From contig CAMFCK010000063.1 of assembly GCA_945948775.1 (NCBI GenBank), forward strand, positions 1 through 6,117: a DNA stretch of 6,117 nucleotides, in the 5' to 3' direction. The translations under genes and the position numbers were made by a program. This document shows, piece by piece, positions 5,600 to 6,117 of this stretch; position 1 is the first letter of the stretch; each line of letters begins with the position of its first letter. This DNA comes from an uncultured Clostridia bacterium. GTDB taxonomy: Bacteria > Bacillota > Clostridia > UBA1381. The notes under the pieces were generated by a model. It made no database searches. It saw nothing but the letters and a program-made list of their open reading frames with translations, and had not been told where the DNA came from.

Positions 5600-6117
5600 T
5601 CAGCGCTTTGCACTGTCAATATTATATGGTGTAATCTGATATACAAAATAATTAAGCCAGTTTGAAAACAGCATATTACCATGACTGCGCCATGTCATTA
5701 TTGGATTTCCTAAGGGATTGTCTTTTGGAAAATAATTCTTTGGCAATTCAGGATTTAATCCCTTCTTTATGTCCCTCTCATACTCATCTGCCAGAGTATT
5801 TGCATCGTATTCGGGATGACCGTTTACAAAAATTTGTTTACCCTTCTTTGTGAATATGATATATGCCCCGGCATCGTCCGACTCTGCCAATATTTCAAGC
5901 TCGCTTACCTTCTTTATATCTTCTGTACGCACTCCGGTATATCGGGAATGCGGTGCATAAAATTCGTCATCAAATCCACGTATAAGCTTGGCGGACTTTC
6001 TCGTTATATGATGCAGATAAATTCCGGACAGTTTTTTATCAAGTGCATACTTTGGGATTCCGTAATGATAATACAGTCCTGCCTGGGCCGCCCAGCAAAT
6101 ATGCATAGTTGATGTCA
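5600..6117 (-). CDS. metA: Homoserine O-acyltransferase, MetA type (partial, N-terminus beyond window)
   Basis: C-terminal 171 residues of a MetA-type enzyme (PF04204), which moves an acyl group from acyl-CoA to the hydroxyl of L-homoserine, an early step of methionine synthesis in the cytoplasm. The reading frame stays open through the right edge, giving [13 protein letters not shown]. The nucleophile is the Cys of HICWAAQ (visible residue 7); the catalytic His and Glu are in GHPEYD (100 and 102). The 93- and 95-residue distances from the Cys match E. coli C142, H235 and E237, as I recall them. [22 protein letters not shown] and NWLNYFVYQ are further family motifs. About 135 N-terminal residues are missing, including the position that helps choose acetyl- or succinyl-CoA, so MetA acetyltransferase activity, common in Firmicutes, cannot be told from succinyltransferase. 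It is followed by a separate promoter, so probably not in the transporter operon. Confidence 0.96.
   Translation of the reverse strand, partial: TSTMHICWAAQAGLYYHYGIPKYALDKKLSGIYLHHITRKSAKLIRGFDDEFYAPHSRYTGVRTEDIKKVSELEILAESDDAGAYIIFTKKGKQIFVNGHPEYDANTLADEYERDIKKGLNPELPKNYFPKDNPLGNPIMTWRSHGNMLFSNWLNYFVYQITPYNIDSAKR

Overview
The window looks like low-GC Clostridia (Firmicutes), most likely a Ruminococcus- or Oscillospiraceae-type anaerobe. This rests on the A/T-rich spacers, GGAGG-type ribosome binding sites, a Gram-positive lipoprotein signal peptide, a DUF4418-like membrane protein and the MetA-type homoserine acyltransferase. The genus is an inference. Every gene I can support lies on the minus strand, so the map reads from high to low coordinates.

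Layout in the direction of transcription: (1) 6117-5600, the C-terminal half of metA, cut by the window edge. (2) 5599-5274, a 326-base gene-free spacer with three strong inverted repeats about 50 bp apart, then a near-consensus promoter with a repeated 9-mer around it. (3) 5273-2964, a tightly packed three-gene unit: a four-helix DUF4418-like protein, a MacB/FtsX-type ABC permease and its MacB/LolD-type ATPase. (4) 2963-2867, a spacer with a second promoter and two dyads. (5) 2866-2625, a small unrecognised gene whose well-placed start is one base out of frame with its body. (6) 2632-2572, an intrinsic terminator whose upstream arm appears to double as the -10 region of the next promoter. (7) 2549-1, a classical importer operon of the nitrate/sulfonate/taurine type: lipoprotein binding protein, permease, then ATPase, the last cut by the window edge.

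The two ABC systems probably form one functional locus. The DUF4418-like protein, the MacB-type permease and the binding protein all carry cysteines placed outside the membrane. The DUF4418-like protein has C31, C42, C97 and an HMHCH cluster. The MacB-type permease has only two cysteines, an adjacent pair in its extracytoplasmic domain. The mature binding protein has C59, C127 and a C236-C237 pair. This suggests a thiophilic substrate (soft metal, metal complex or sulfur compound) handled by an importer plus a MacB-type partner. The substrate cannot be read from the sequence.
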